Positions 26,786 to 36,411 of a DNA stretch of 64,000 nucleotides are shown here, piece after piece. Position 1 is the stretch's first letter. Every line of letters starts with the position of its first letter. This DNA comes from Cycloclasticus sp. (lineage in GTDB: Bacteria > Pseudomonadota > Gammaproteobacteria > Methylococcales > Cycloclasticaceae). The position numbers and the translations under genes were made by a program. The stretch covers positions 186,001-250,000 of the forward strand of contig PADC01000006.1 in the NCBI GenBank assembly GCA_002700385.1, written 5' to 3'. The notes below the pieces were generated by a model. The model was not told the origin of the DNA and did no database searches. It saw only the letters and a program-made list of their open reading frames with translations.

Positions 26786-27691
26786 TCAACCCTTACAGCG
26801 ATGATCTTCACACCGATACACTTCAATAGTGATATGCGATAGACGATGGAAGTCAGTCAATAATTTTTTGTAATATTCTGTCGGTTTAGGATCGTGCGTC
26901 ACTAATGAGATAATGGCCGCATAATGAATCGTGCTGATTTTCCATATATGAATATCTGAGATGCGATTATCGGAATCTTGTTCAAGAATATCCTTAATCG
27001 CTGATTGATATTGCTCATCAATACTACCGTCCAACAAGATAGGGCTTGTTTGTTTTACCAAGCCATATGCCCAACGCCCAATAATCAATGCCCCTACTAT
27101 ACCCATGACTGGATCGAGCCAATTTAAGCCAGCGTATTGACCTAAAAGAAGAGCCACTATAGCCAATAAAGACGTGAGTGCATCGGCCAGCACATGCATG
27201 TATGCGGCTTTCAAATTATGATCATGGTCGTGTTGATGATTATCTTTTAATAAAACAGCGCTCACGATGTTAACAACCAATCCAATAACAGCGACTCCAA
27301 TCGCCGCATTAAATTGAATAACTTGAGGATCAACCAGTCGATGCAACGATTCCATCAGCATAAAAAACGCCACTACGGCCAACGCCATGGCACTGGCAAA
27401 ACCACCCAACACACCCACCTTACCGGTGCCAAATGCATAGTTTCTGTCTTTTTCATGCTCACGCGAATAACGATAGGCATACAGGGTAATTAAAAAAGCG
27501 GCTACATGGGTTGCCATGTGCCAGCCGTCTGCCAGTAATGCCATCGAGCCAAAAACTGTACCGGCGATGATCTCTACCACCATCGTAACGGCAGTCAATA
27601 CTAAAACATATTGTGTGCGGCGCTCTCCTCGATTATTTTTAATCGAAAAATCATGGCTATGCCGTAATTTCTGCAAAGTGCGCTCGTGCAT
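26786..27691 (-). CDS. Cation diffusion facilitator (Zn/Co/Cd exporter, DmeF-like)
   Basis: A roughly 301-residue CDF transporter with six membrane helices. It has the metal-site motif LLADGWHMATH in helix II, a His-rich loop (KDNHQHDHDHN) and the paired site HVLADALTS in helix V, then a short cytoplasmic domain. HxxxD sites of this type exchange Zn(II), Co(II) or Cd(II) for protons. I prefer the start at 27691 because it has AAGGAA 7 nt upstream and resembles DmeF N-termini. The frame is open to an earlier ATG (27709) and further into the focA-like gene. It follows that gene on the same strand. Confidence 0.88.
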   Translation of the reverse strand: MHERTLQKLRHSHDFSIKNNRGERRTQYVLVLTAVTMVVEIIAGTVFGSMALLADGWHMATHVAAFLITLYAYRYSREHEKDRNYAFGTGKVGVLGGFASAMALAVVAFFMLMESLHRLVDPQVIQFNAAIGVAVIGLVVNIVSAVLLKDNHQHDHDHNLKAAYMHVLADALTSLLAIVALLLGQYAGLNWLDPVMGIVGALIIGRWAYGLVKQTSPILLDGSIDEQYQSAIKDILEQDSDNRISDIHIWKISTIHYAAIISLVTHDPKPTEYYKKLLTDFHRLSHITIEVYRCEDHRCKG

Positions 27692-27737
27692 GAGCGGTTC
27701 CTTATTCATTTTTTTAGGCCATTTAATGGTTGCTTTT

Positions 27738-28553
27738 TCACTTATCTCGGAGGTAAATAATGTAATAAACAAAGCCAACAAACAAGCTTCCACCGACTAG
27801 ATTACCTAAAATCACAGGAATAAGGTTGTTAAAAAAACCAGTCCAATGAACCGTCTCAACATTAGGAACCCCATAACCTGACGCCTCTAACAACATACCC
27901 ATCGGGATAAAGTACATATTAGCAATACTGTGTTCGAACCCTGCAGCGACAAAGGCCGATATTGGAAAAATAATCGCGACCACTTTATCCATAACACTGC
28001 GGCCGGCAAAAGCCATCCAGATAGCCAGACAAACCAAAATATTACACAAAATACCCCGAAAAAAAGCCGTCCAGAACGGCAGTGAACATTTAGCCGTAGC
28101 AATTTTAAGGTATTGCTCAGCAATGGCTGCATTATTCATCTCAGGGTGCCCCGAATAAAAAACCAGCAACGCCATGCCACTTGCACCGACAAAATTAGTA
28201 CAACAGACAACCAGCCAATTTCTTAATAAATCTTTTGTCGAAATTTTATGATCCGCCCAAGCCATGGCCAGCAGATTATTACCAGTAAATAACTCGGCAC
28301 CCGCCACAACAACAAGGATAAGCCCTAAAGAAAAAGCCACGCCGCCCAACACTTGTGAAGTAGCAAACCCCAGCGTAGCATCAGATTTAATTAACACAAA
28401 ATAAAGAGCACCAAGCCCAATAAAGGCCCCGGCCAGCAGCCCGAGGATAGCCATCGAAAGTAAGGGAAGTTTCGCTTTTGCAACCCCAACCGTTTCCACC
28501 CGCTCAGCGATTTCTTTTGGTGAAAAAGCATTAAAACCAAACACCTCTGACAT
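27738..28553 (-). CDS. Formate/nitrite transporter family protein (FocA/NirC)
   Basis: A 271-residue pentameric anion-channel protein with six membrane segments. FNT signatures present include GAELFTGNNLLAMAW and the GFEHSIANMYFIPMG segment containing the conserved central His. The family passes small monovalent anions such as formate, nitrite or hydrosulfide. No formate or nitrite metabolism genes flank it, so the substrate is open. It precedes the CDF transporter by about 46 nt. Confidence 0.9.
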   Translation of the reverse strand: MSEVFGFNAFSPKEIAERVETVGVAKAKLPLLSMAILGLLAGAFIGLGALYFVLIKSDATLGFATSQVLGGVAFSLGLILVVVAGAELFTGNNLLAMAWADHKISTKDLLRNWLVVCCTNFVGASGMALLVFYSGHPEMNNAAIAEQYLKIATAKCSLPFWTAFFRGILCNILVCLAIWMAFAGRSVMDKVVAIIFPISAFVAAGFEHSIANMYFIPMGMLLEASGYGVPNVETVHWTGFFNNLIPVILGNLVGGSLFVGFVYYIIYLRDK

Positions 28554-28604
28554 ATCACACCTCCTACACGTTATAGATAAAAATTTGTATGGCCTGCCTT
28601 TGTA

Positions 28605-29213
28605 TTACTGAATAATGTTATTCATGCCCCATATAAAGTCCGACTTACCGCCATACGATGGGTGCCGGATGTAAACAATTTTTTCATCAGGGAATGATTT
28701 TTTAGCGCATTCAACTCCCTTATGGCCTATTCCTGCAACCCTATCAGGTTGATATAGGGCATAAAGCTTTTTTAAATAGTCACGGCCCAGCTTGATTTCT
28801 TCCGCATTGGGGGCCCTGTTTTTATTAACATGGCCCTTAGGATGAGGATGAAAGGGAAATGAATTCCAAAACAACGGCACACTTTTCTTTGTTGATAAAT
28901 AAGACCAAACAATAGACGCCGTATTTTCTGCTTCTAGTTGACTGATTTTAAGTTTTGGCCTGATTTGCTTTAACAAGGGATGATCTATTTTTTCAAAAAC
29001 ACGCCCGCTGGTAAAAGGAATACCGGTGATTTTACACCCTTTATATCCAGGTGCTTCTCCAACTAAAAGAACCCGTTTACCTTGGGTTTTATTCATGTGT
29101 GTCAGGTAAACACGTAGATTATCAGCTAAATCATCGTTTAAATACGGGTTAGCTATTTTTGACGTATTCTTTTGCTTCGCCAACTCCATAATAAGTTCTT
29201 CTATTGGATTCAT
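28605..29213 (-). CDS. Uracil-DNA glycosylase-like protein
   Basis: A roughly 202-residue protein with the uracil-DNA glycosylase fold signatures: motif RVLLVGEAPGYKGCKITGIP near residue 50, an aromatic/Asn segment FWNSFPFHPHPKG, and a C-terminal IGHKGVECAKK...YIRHPSYGG with the motif II His. It probably removes uracil or damaged bases, but it is not the standard Ung and could have another nucleobase role. The ATG at 29213 is preferred over a GTG nine bases earlier. Confidence 0.72.
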   Translation of the reverse strand: MNPIEELIMELAKQKNTSKIANPYLNDDLADNLRVYLTHMNKTQGKRVLLVGEAPGYKGCKITGIPFTSGRVFEKIDHPLLKQIRPKLKISQLEAENTASIVWSYLSTKKSVPLFWNSFPFHPHPKGHVNKNRAPNAEEIKLGRDYLKKLYALYQPDRVAGIGHKGVECAKKSFPDEKIVYIRHPSYGGKSDFIWGMNNIIQ

Positions 29214-29268
29214 TAACACCACTTTTTATCGGCTAACTTTGATCCGCTGAGCCAGCCTACTCATCAGT

Positions 29269-32115
29269 TTAACCGCCCCCATCAGGCGACCTGGACTTTG
29301 AGCGTAGAAAAAACTTCTCAAGCTCAACAAGAAATAAAACCGACGAAGCTACTAAGATAATCCAAAGCCATGTCACAAAACCAATCGCTGATGTTCCGAA
29401 CAAAGATTGCATCGGTTCAAGGTAAGTAAACCCCAGTTGAAAAACAATAAGGGCTCCAATGGCTATCAAAACATATCGATTCCCGACGAAACCTTTCCAA
29501 TTAAACACAGAGGCTGTGATATATCGCGAATTAAATAAATAAAAAATTTCAAACATCACCAAGGTGTTCACCGCAACTGTGCGCGCATATTCAATAGGAA
29601 AACCTTGTTTTATATACCACGTAAAAAGGCCAAATGTCCCCACCATTAAAATCATAGCAACTAATACAACACGCCAAAGCAGGTAGGGGGTCAACATGGG
29701 TTCATCTGCACGTCTAGGTGGGCGTTGCATCACTTTTGATTCCGGTGGCTCAAATGCCAGGGATAAGGCCAAGGTCACCGCCGTGGCCATATTCACCCAC
29801 AAGATTTGTACTGGCGTTAAAGGTAGCTGATGAAAACCTAATAAAATTGCAGCGAGAATAATTAACGCCTCACCGCCATTCGTTGGCAGAATAAATAAAA
29901 TCGCTTTTTTAAGATTATCGTAAACCGTACGGCCTTCCTCTACAGCGTGGACAATTGACCTAAAATCATCATCAGCCAACACCATTTCAGCTGCTTCTTT
30001 AGCCGCTTCAGTGCCATTAAGACCCATCGCTGTTCCAATATTTGCGCGTTTCAAAGCCGGCGCATCGTTAACACCGTCCCCCGTCATCGCGACAATAAGC
30101 CCCTGGTCTTGCATCAACTTAACTAACCGTAACTTATGTTCGGGGTTCACCCGTGCATACACATCCACATCATGCGCTTGTTGCCTCAACTGATGATCGC
30201 TCATTGATTCAAGCACCTGACCTGTTAGTACCTCCTTGGTGTTAATAAGACCCAATTTTCGCGCAATCGCAAGGGCCGTCGAGGCATGATCACCGGTAAT
30301 CATTTTCACTCGAATGCCCGCTTTTTTACAGGCATCTACTGAATCTACCACCCCATCTCTGGGCGGGTCGATCAGCCCAAACAGCCCCAACATGATCAAG
30401 CCTTCATCAACATCCTTAAACGCTAATGTCGTTTGTTCATTACTCACAGGTCTAAATGCTATTGCTAATATACGCTGACCATGTTGGGCCATCTTTTCAA
30501 TGTGATTCAACCAATACGATCTATCTATTGGCTCAGCGCCTGACACACTTTTTTGTTGTAAACACATCTCGAGAACACGTTCGGGCGCTCCTTTCAAAAA
30601 AATAAAACCTTCACCGGTATGGCTATGATTAAGGGTAGCCATAAAACGATGTTCTGATTCAAAAGGTATCAGGTCTGTCAGAGGGTATTGTTTGGTTTCA
30701 ATGTCAATATCGATTCCGGCTTTCAAACCAGCGACTAATAACGCGCCCTCCATTGGATCACCATGAACGCGCCAATCACCTTCCCTTTTATCTAACGTGG
30801 CTTCGTTACAGAGCACACCAGCCCTGAGCGTATCTAATAACAGCGGAGCTTCATTGTCGGGCACACTTTTAGTTGACAACAGTATTTCCCCATGAGGATC
30901 ATACCCTGTGCCTGTGAGCTCGAAAAGATGCTCACTGGTGACGACAACTCGAACCGTCATTTCATTCTTGGTCAACGTGCCGGTTTTATCAGAACAGATT
31001 ACCGTTACGGCCCCCAGTGTTTCAACTGCCGGCAATTTTCGAATAATCGCATGGCGTTGCGCCATTCGTTGTACGCCAATGGCCAGTGTAATCGTCATAA
31101 TAGCGGGCAAGCCCTCAGGAATGGCTGCTACGGCCAAACTAACGGCAGCAAGAAACATATCGGCCAATGCATAATCACGAATAAGCGTCGCAAACATAAA
31201 TGTAAACGCGGCAACAGCAATAATAGCTAACGTCAGCCATTGACTAAATTTTGCCATTTGACGGAACAACGGCGTCGTCACTGATTCCACCTCAGACACC
31301 AAGGTACTAATTAAGCCAATTTGTGTTTTTGCTCCTGTTTCAACGACAACCCCTCTTCCCTGCCCATGTGTCACCAGCGTGCCTGAAAAAGCCATACAAC
31401 GCTGATCACCGATCACAGCACCCTCGGCAACCGATTCTATCGACTTTTCTACAGCCATCGATTCGCCAGTTAATACCGACTCTTGAATTTGTAACCCTTT
31501 AGCACGGAACAAACGAAGATCTGCTGGAACCTTGTCACCCGATTGAAGCAAAACAACATCCCCCGGCACCAGTTCATCAGCGCTCATCGTTGTTTGCCGA
31601 CCATCGCGTAACAACATGGCACTGGGTGAAAGCATCAATTTGATCGCTCTCAAGGCATTTTCTGCCTTCCCCTCCTGTACAAAACCAATGAGCGCATTAA
31701 GAAAAACCACCGCTAAAATAACACCGGAATCGACCCAATGTTCCAACAGGGCTGTTACAAGACAGGCTACTAACAATACATAGATTAATACGTTATGAAA
31801 TTGAAAAAGAAACCTTAGGAGTGCTCCACGGCTTTTTGTTTCTGGCAAACGGTTTGGACCGTACTTGGTCAGGCGATCTACCACACTTTGTGTCGACAAC
31901 CCACCTTCAGACGTATCAAGCGTGTTAAACAACTCATCAAGGCTCTTCTGATGCCAGTTTGTTGGTTTACCCGCGGTTTTTGAATGTTTATATAAGGCAA
32001 TAGTTGACCGACGAATTAACATAAACGCCAAAATCATCAACACGATGAAAACGGCTAAAATAATAGACCACTCTGCAGCCGAAAGATCAAAAAACCATTG
32101 AAGCCTGTTCATCAT
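29269..32115 (-). CDS. P-type cation-transporting ATPase (P2/CtpF-like)
   Basis: A 948-residue P-type ATPase. An extra N-terminal membrane helix (about residues 16-34) precedes the cation-ATPase N domain. It then shows TGES in the actuator domain, IPEGLPAIMTITLA in M4, the phosphorylated Asp in CSDKTGTLTKNE, KGAPE in the nucleotide domain and TGDGVNDAPALK. The M6 segment reads WVNMATAVTLALSLAFEPPE rather than the Asp-containing Ca2+-ATPase form, as in CtpF-like bacterial pumps of unsettled ion specificity. It exports a cation at the cost of ATP. It is transcribed alone. Confidence 0.9.
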   Translation of the reverse strand: MMNRLQWFFDLSAAEWSIILAVFIVLMILAFMLIRRSTIALYKHSKTAGKPTNWHQKSLDELFNTLDTSEGGLSTQSVVDRLTKYGPNRLPETKSRGALLRFLFQFHNVLIYVLLVACLVTALLEHWVDSGVILAVVFLNALIGFVQEGKAENALRAIKLMLSPSAMLLRDGRQTTMSADELVPGDVVLLQSGDKVPADLRLFRAKGLQIQESVLTGESMAVEKSIESVAEGAVIGDQRCMAFSGTLVTHGQGRGVVVETGAKTQIGLISTLVSEVESVTTPLFRQMAKFSQWLTLAIIAVAAFTFMFATLIRDYALADMFLAAVSLAVAAIPEGLPAIMTITLAIGVQRMAQRHAIIRKLPAVETLGAVTVICSDKTGTLTKNEMTVRVVVTSEHLFELTGTGYDPHGEILLSTKSVPDNEAPLLLDTLRAGVLCNEATLDKREGDWRVHGDPMEGALLVAGLKAGIDIDIETKQYPLTDLIPFESEHRFMATLNHSHTGEGFIFLKGAPERVLEMCLQQKSVSGAEPIDRSYWLNHIEKMAQHGQRILAIAFRPVSNEQTTLAFKDVDEGLIMLGLFGLIDPPRDGVVDSVDACKKAGIRVKMITGDHASTALAIARKLGLINTKEVLTGQVLESMSDHQLRQQAHDVDVYARVNPEHKLRLVKLMQDQGLIVAMTGDGVNDAPALKRANIGTAMGLNGTEAAKEAAEMVLADDDFRSIVHAVEEGRTVYDNLKKAILFILPTNGGEALIILAAILLGFHQLPLTPVQILWVNMATAVTLALSLAFEPPESKVMQRPPRRADEPMLTPYLLWRVVLVAMILMVGTFGLFTWYIKQGFPIEYARTVAVNTLVMFEIFYLFNSRYITASVFNWKGFVGNRYVLIAIGALIVFQLGFTYLEPMQSLFGTSAIGFVTWLWIILVASSVLFLVELEKFFLRSKSRSPDGGG

Positions 32116-32374
32116 TCCTGAGGAGCTACCTTAGCTTGGATTCACAGTTAAGTGTAAACGCTTTTACATAAAACATATCAGGCTTTAAAGCCAAAGCTCT
32201 CCGGTTTTTAACATTTTTTGATCTAAGACATGTTCTAATTCTCAAACGAAATACAATAAAAACTCTTTAAAAACTTCACCCGTGATTTTTAAATCTTTCT
32301 TGCCTCCAAGCTTCTAACTGTGAGATCGTGTAGGCCAGATTTAGCATTTTATTCACCACTATAAAACTATAATA

Positions 32375-33262
32375 ATGAACTACGCTGCCTCTATTGTATT
32401 AACTTGCTTAATGTTTGGAATGGGTTTGAGCCTTAAACTAACCGATTTCACGCGTGTTTTTAAACTCCCCAAAGCCGCATGTATCGGTCTAATAGGTCAA
32501 CTCATCCTATTACCCCTACTGGGTTTTGCCCTTTGTCTAGCCCTAAATCTAAAAGGTGTTGTCGCCGTAGGGATCATGTTGTTAACGCTTTGCCCAGGCG
32601 GTGTTTTATCTAACTTGTTTACCCTTATCGCTCGCGGTGATTTAGCTTTATCGGTCACTATGACGAGCATTTCCAGTTTAATCACGGTCTTTACACTCCC
32701 CTTTGTTTTAAACTTGAGCTTAATATTTTTTGATAATAGCAGCGTCCAACTGTCCTTACCTTTTCTTAAAACGGCTTTTCAAATTATGCTCATTACCGTT
32801 ATTCCCGTCAGTCTCGGCATGATCGTTTTTAAAAAAGCGCCGTCTTTTGCTGAACATTCTAGAAAGTGGGTCCGTTTAGGGTGTAATTTATTTTTGCCTG
32901 TCGTTATTTTGGGTATTCTTCTACAAAATGATGGCGCCTGGTTCCAAGACTTTTTGACACTGGGCGCCTTAACCGTCACCCTGAACCTTCTGACTATTTT
33001 GTTAGGGTACAGCCTAGCCAAATTAGCACGCTTAGAAACCAAAAAAGTTCGTACTTTATCAATAGAAGTGGGCGCACAAAATGCCATGCTAGGCGTAACG
33101 ATTGCCATTAGCCCCTTCCTGCTTAACAATGCGCAAGTCGCTTTAATACCATCAATCTATGGCATCACAATGGTGTTGATTTTATGGGCTTATACCAGTC
33201 TCATTGCTCGATTTGATGGCAAAAAACTCGCCCTTGCAGAGACCAATGAATCTAAGCGATAG
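32375..33262 (+). CDS. Bile acid:sodium symporter (BASS) family transporter
   Basis: A 295-residue protein with nine or ten membrane helices and BASS signatures: MFGMGLSLKLTDFTRVFKLP near the N-terminus, LCPGGVLSNLFTLIARGD in the crossover region, and EVGAQNAMLGVTIA in the second crossover. Bacterial members use the sodium gradient to import organic acids such as pantoate or keto acids. It is a single gene on the plus strand; the substrate cannot be assigned. Confidence 0.88.
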   Translation: MNYAASIVLTCLMFGMGLSLKLTDFTRVFKLPKAACIGLIGQLILLPLLGFALCLALNLKGVVAVGIMLLTLCPGGVLSNLFTLIARGDLALSVTMTSISSLITVFTLPFVLNLSLIFFDNSSVQLSLPFLKTAFQIMLITVIPVSLGMIVFKKAPSFAEHSRKWVRLGCNLFLPVVILGILLQNDGAWFQDFLTLGALTVTLNLLTILLGYSLAKLARLETKKVRTLSIEVGAQNAMLGVTIAISPFLLNNAQVALIPSIYGITMVLILWAYTSLIARFDGKKLALAETNESKR

Positions 33263-33433
33263 TTCGCTGACTCATTAGCAATTCACGATATTATGTTTTC
33301 TTACAGAGAATGTCGCATTTTCCACTTAATGGCCTAAGACTTCTACGGTCATTAAAAAATTATCCCAGCATTTCAACCCAATACCCAAGTGTTTGTCTGA
33401 TTGAAAAATCAACCCTTATATTACGGCTATTGA

Positions 33434-34087
33434 TTAATTATTTATTTTACCTTGAAATTTAGCACATTCAGCATCCAACCATTCATCGCCGGTTTCAACT
33501 GAGCATAACAGGTCCAAGCGGCCATAACTGTCAACGGCTTTATATAGCGTTTTAGGGTCACGCTTGATGACAACTTCAGCTACCTCCCACACTTTATCTT
33601 GTATTCGCTCATCAAGCCATTCCCACGTCAGCAAGCCAAGTTTCACCACTTCTATCTGCAACGTCCTTTCATTCGGTTCGTAACGTATCGTATTCGTAAG
33701 AGCTCTCTGAAACTCGCTATCTAGCTCAGATGCTCTCACTTTTGCTCTTGATAGCTCAAACCAGGTATATGGCCACGTAGGTCTTTCTTTTAACGATGCT
33801 CTATAACGCGTCAAGGCTCCTGCGAAGTGCTTTTGCCTCTCTTCCGTTCAAGCATCAGCACTGTAGGCCTGCCATTCTGACAAATGCCCACCCACTTGCA
33901 ATAAACCAGGATATTGTTCCAAATATTCAATAGCGGTTTGATATAAACGATCCATTTGAGCTAGGTCTTTATCTGCTGGCTCATCAGCTTGTTTCGCCCA
34001 AAATTGTATGTGCATGCCTAAAACTAAATTAAGCGACTGATTGATGAACAACAATCGCTCTCGGGTTGGTGTCTACAAGGTCAAAAA
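33434..34087 (-). pseudogene. VpsP-like exopolysaccharide protein, broken by a stop codon and 5' truncated
   Basis: Two stretches in one frame, 34087-33850 (RERLLFINQSLNLVLG ... QVGGHLSEWQAYSADA) and 33846-33434 (TEERQKHFAGALTRYRASLK ... RPTWPYTWFELSRAKV), are separated only by a TGA at 33849-33847. Joined, they resemble VpsP-type polysaccharide-biosynthesis proteins. An in-frame TAG lies directly upstream and no N-terminal membrane segment is found, so the 5' end is lost too. It sits beside a wcaJ-like gene, consistent with a decayed exopolysaccharide operon. The family is recognised by eye with moderate confidence. Confidence 0.6.
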
Positions 34088-34177
34088 CCAGTTTATCACC
34101 AATAACATCAGCAGCAGCTTTCTGTCCCGCCAATAATACGGGCGGTCTATTTTTGCAATTATGGACATCCATTGCAG

Positions 34178-34205
34178 ATGTTAATCCGCGATTGCCGTTA
34201 GGTCT
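34178..34205. repeat. Solo end copy of the 25-kb structured repeat
   Basis: The 28-nt stretch GATGTTAATCCGCGATTGCC plus GTTAGGTCT matches 25022-25050 with one difference and includes the full 17-bp terminal repeat (34184-34200). The other terminal repeat is absent within 150 bp on either side, so this is a partial copy. Confidence 0.65.
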
Positions 34206-34300
34206 TATATGTCTACGAGGAAATTGAAGTAAAATTACTTTGTAGCTACCTAACCCTCTCACTCAAAATTGAATCTGCTGGTGCTAAGATAAAAGCTAAA

Positions 34301-34468
34301 CTAGCAGTTAGTTCTACCACAAGACCAAGGGTCCTCAGCACCCTCAGCACGAGTATCGCACATAAAATCTATTAACGCTGTTAACAATTTATATTGGTTA
34401 GGTGTACCAAAATCAAATACTGACAACTCATCTTGTAAGCCAACCCAACCATTATCAGATTCTTCATA
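34301..34468 (-). pseudogene. C-terminal coding remnant of an unidentified protein
   Basis: A 55-codon stretch open between a TGA (34471-34469) and a TAG (34303-34301) on the minus strand reads as protein-like sequence, for example NGWVGLQDELSVFDFGTPNQ, then LLTALIDFMCDTRAEGAEDP. It has no start codon near its 5' end. It looks like the tail of a deleted gene in the decayed region between the VpsP-like remnant and the wcaJ-like gene. I do not recognise the family. Confidence 0.4.
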
Positions 34469-34620
34469 TCATGATGCCGAGGTACCAAATTAAACACACT
34501 CACATGAAAACTTTTCTGTATCTGTCACAGTGCTTGAACTTGAGATTTCTCTACCACAGCATGTCGATAAAAAACTTCTCTATGTTATTAGCAGATGTAG
34601 CCAATATCATTATTATGGAA

Positions 34621-36024
34621 TTAATAGGCTTTTCGATCCTTAATTACCTTAAACATTGTCATACAAATGATTTTAATATCCAACCAATTCGACCAGTTAC
34701 CTATATACCAAAGGTCATGTTCAATACGCCCTTCCATCTCCTCCAACTTCTCAGTTTCTCCTCGCCACCCATTAACCTGAGCCCAACCAGTGATCCCAGG
34801 TTTAACCGCATGCCTTAGCATATAACCTCGAATCTGGTTCCTATATAATTCGTTATGCGCAACGGCATGAGGCCTCGGTCCAACAATAGACATATCCCCC
34901 ATTAAAACATTAAAAAACTGCGGTAATTCATCTAAAGAGGTACGCCTTAAAAAGCTCCCTAAAGGTGTAATACGTGCATCATCTTTAGTGGCTTGTTTAA
35001 TGTTATTACCGTTATCCTGTGTCGTCATTGACCTAAATTTCCACACAGTAATTTCTTCGCCTGAGATGCCATAACGACGTTGTTTAAATAATACAGGGCC
35101 TTTCGATGTTAATTTTATACCTGCAGAAATAACCAGCATTACAGGAGAAACTATCGTCAAAATAATGATTGATAAAACAATATCTTGTGCTCGCTTAGCA
35201 TAAGAATTAAGACCTAAAAAGGGAGATTCAAATACGCTAATAATAGGGTGTCCTGCCATGTTTGTCCACGAACCATTAAATAACTGATATGTGTAAAGAT
35301 CAGGCACTAAATATACCGTTACTGTCGTATCCGCTAGCTTATTAACAACTTCTTTGATACGCTCCTCTGCTTTCATGGGTAACGTAATATAAATCAGATC
35401 AATCTTGCCGCTTTGAGCATTCTTGACCAGTGCATCTGTATTACCTAAGATAGGATAAACCAACTGAGCATGACGCTCTTCACCACGATCATCATAAAGT
35501 CCTTGGAGTATCATGCCTAAAGACTGGGTTTTCTCAATATGGCCTATTAGTTGGTTCGCCAAACCATTCACACCCAGAACAGCAACCTGTCGAGTGTTGT
35601 ACCCTTTACTTCTAAAATAATTAAGTATACCTTTAAAAACAGCACGCCAAAGCAATAATAAAATGGGTACTAAAATAAACCAAATACTAACAAGTATTCG
35701 AGAATATTCGGCGGTAACCTTACTTATATATCCCAGTATCATCAAGCAAGTCACCGTCACAAACCATATAATAAGAACACGCTTAACCAGCAATGTAAAA
35801 TCAACACCTCTCCACGATTGGTATAGGTGTACAGACTCAGCAGCAAATAAATAAATTAAAATTGACAACAATGCTAAAAGTTTATAGCCTGAAACCCACT
35901 CGATATACGGAAAAAACAGGGTAAGCATAAATAAAGAAGCATATATCAGCACCATATCCAGCGCCTTCAGCAATAAGGGTAGAAAGAGCAGATCCTTAAT
36001 GCGTCCTTTGCTAGGAAAAGTCAT
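34621..36024 (-). CDS. wcaJ: Undecaprenyl-phosphate glucose phosphotransferase (WcaJ-like)
   Basis: A 467-residue polyisoprenyl-phosphate hexose-1-phosphate transferase. Four N-terminal membrane helices are followed by a CoA-binding-like cytosolic domain (RQVAVLGVNGLANQLIGHIE). A fifth helix leads to the catalytic domain with KFRSMTTQDNG, RTSLDELPQFFNVLMGDMSI, VGPRPHAVAHN and KPGITGWAQVNGWRGET. It starts exopolysaccharide repeat synthesis by loading glucose-1-phosphate (or a related sugar) on the lipid carrier. The enzyme looks intact although its neighbourhood is decayed; ugd lies 387 nt upstream. Confidence 0.93.
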   Translation of the reverse strand: MTFPSKGRIKDLLFLPLLLKALDMVLIYASLFMLTLFFPYIEWVSGYKLLALLSILIYLFAAESVHLYQSWRGVDFTLLVKRVLIIWFVTVTCLMILGYISKVTAEYSRILVSIWFILVPILLLLWRAVFKGILNYFRSKGYNTRQVAVLGVNGLANQLIGHIEKTQSLGMILQGLYDDRGEERHAQLVYPILGNTDALVKNAQSGKIDLIYITLPMKAEERIKEVVNKLADTTVTVYLVPDLYTYQLFNGSWTNMAGHPIISVFESPFLGLNSYAKRAQDIVLSIIILTIVSPVMLVISAGIKLTSKGPVLFKQRRYGISGEEITVWKFRSMTTQDNGNNIKQATKDDARITPLGSFLRRTSLDELPQFFNVLMGDMSIVGPRPHAVAHNELYRNQIRGYMLRHAVKPGITGWAQVNGWRGETEKLEEMEGRIEHDLWYIGNWSNWLDIKIICMTMFKVIKDRKAY

Positions 36025-36411
36025 ATATTTAGTTCCTTTTACTTAACTAAAAAATCTCATATTTGTCATAAAAAATTAAGCCTGCACACGCTGCAAAATT
36101 AGTAGTAACAAGTATAGACTAAACTGAAAAAACAGAATTGCTATCTCTGAAAACAAAACCGATTTAAGCAGAGAGCACCTTCTCATACATAAGGAAGTAG
36201 TAGTGGTATAAGATCAAAAACTCTCTGTTCATTAGAGAAAACTCCCACGTTATAAACATCAAGAAACCGAACAACAAGAAGGTTGGGGATCGTCAGATTC
36301 AACAAAATAATTACTATATAATTTTTACCCTTCCAGTAAAAAAACACCTGATTTCGTCAAACATATTGACTAAATCTCAACCAAAAAACCAGTAAACCAC
36401 CAATTATAAGT
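36025..36411. other. AT-rich intergenic gap between wcaJ-like and ugd genes
   Basis: The 387 nt are strongly AT-rich. I see no convincing open frame, RNA gene or strong terminator on either strand. It probably contains the promoter of the wcaJ-like gene. Confidence 0.6.

Noticed and set aside
34402-34818. 138-codon plus-strand frame
   Set aside because: It is antisense to the 34.3-kb remnant and to the end of the wcaJ-like gene, and its composition is not protein-like.
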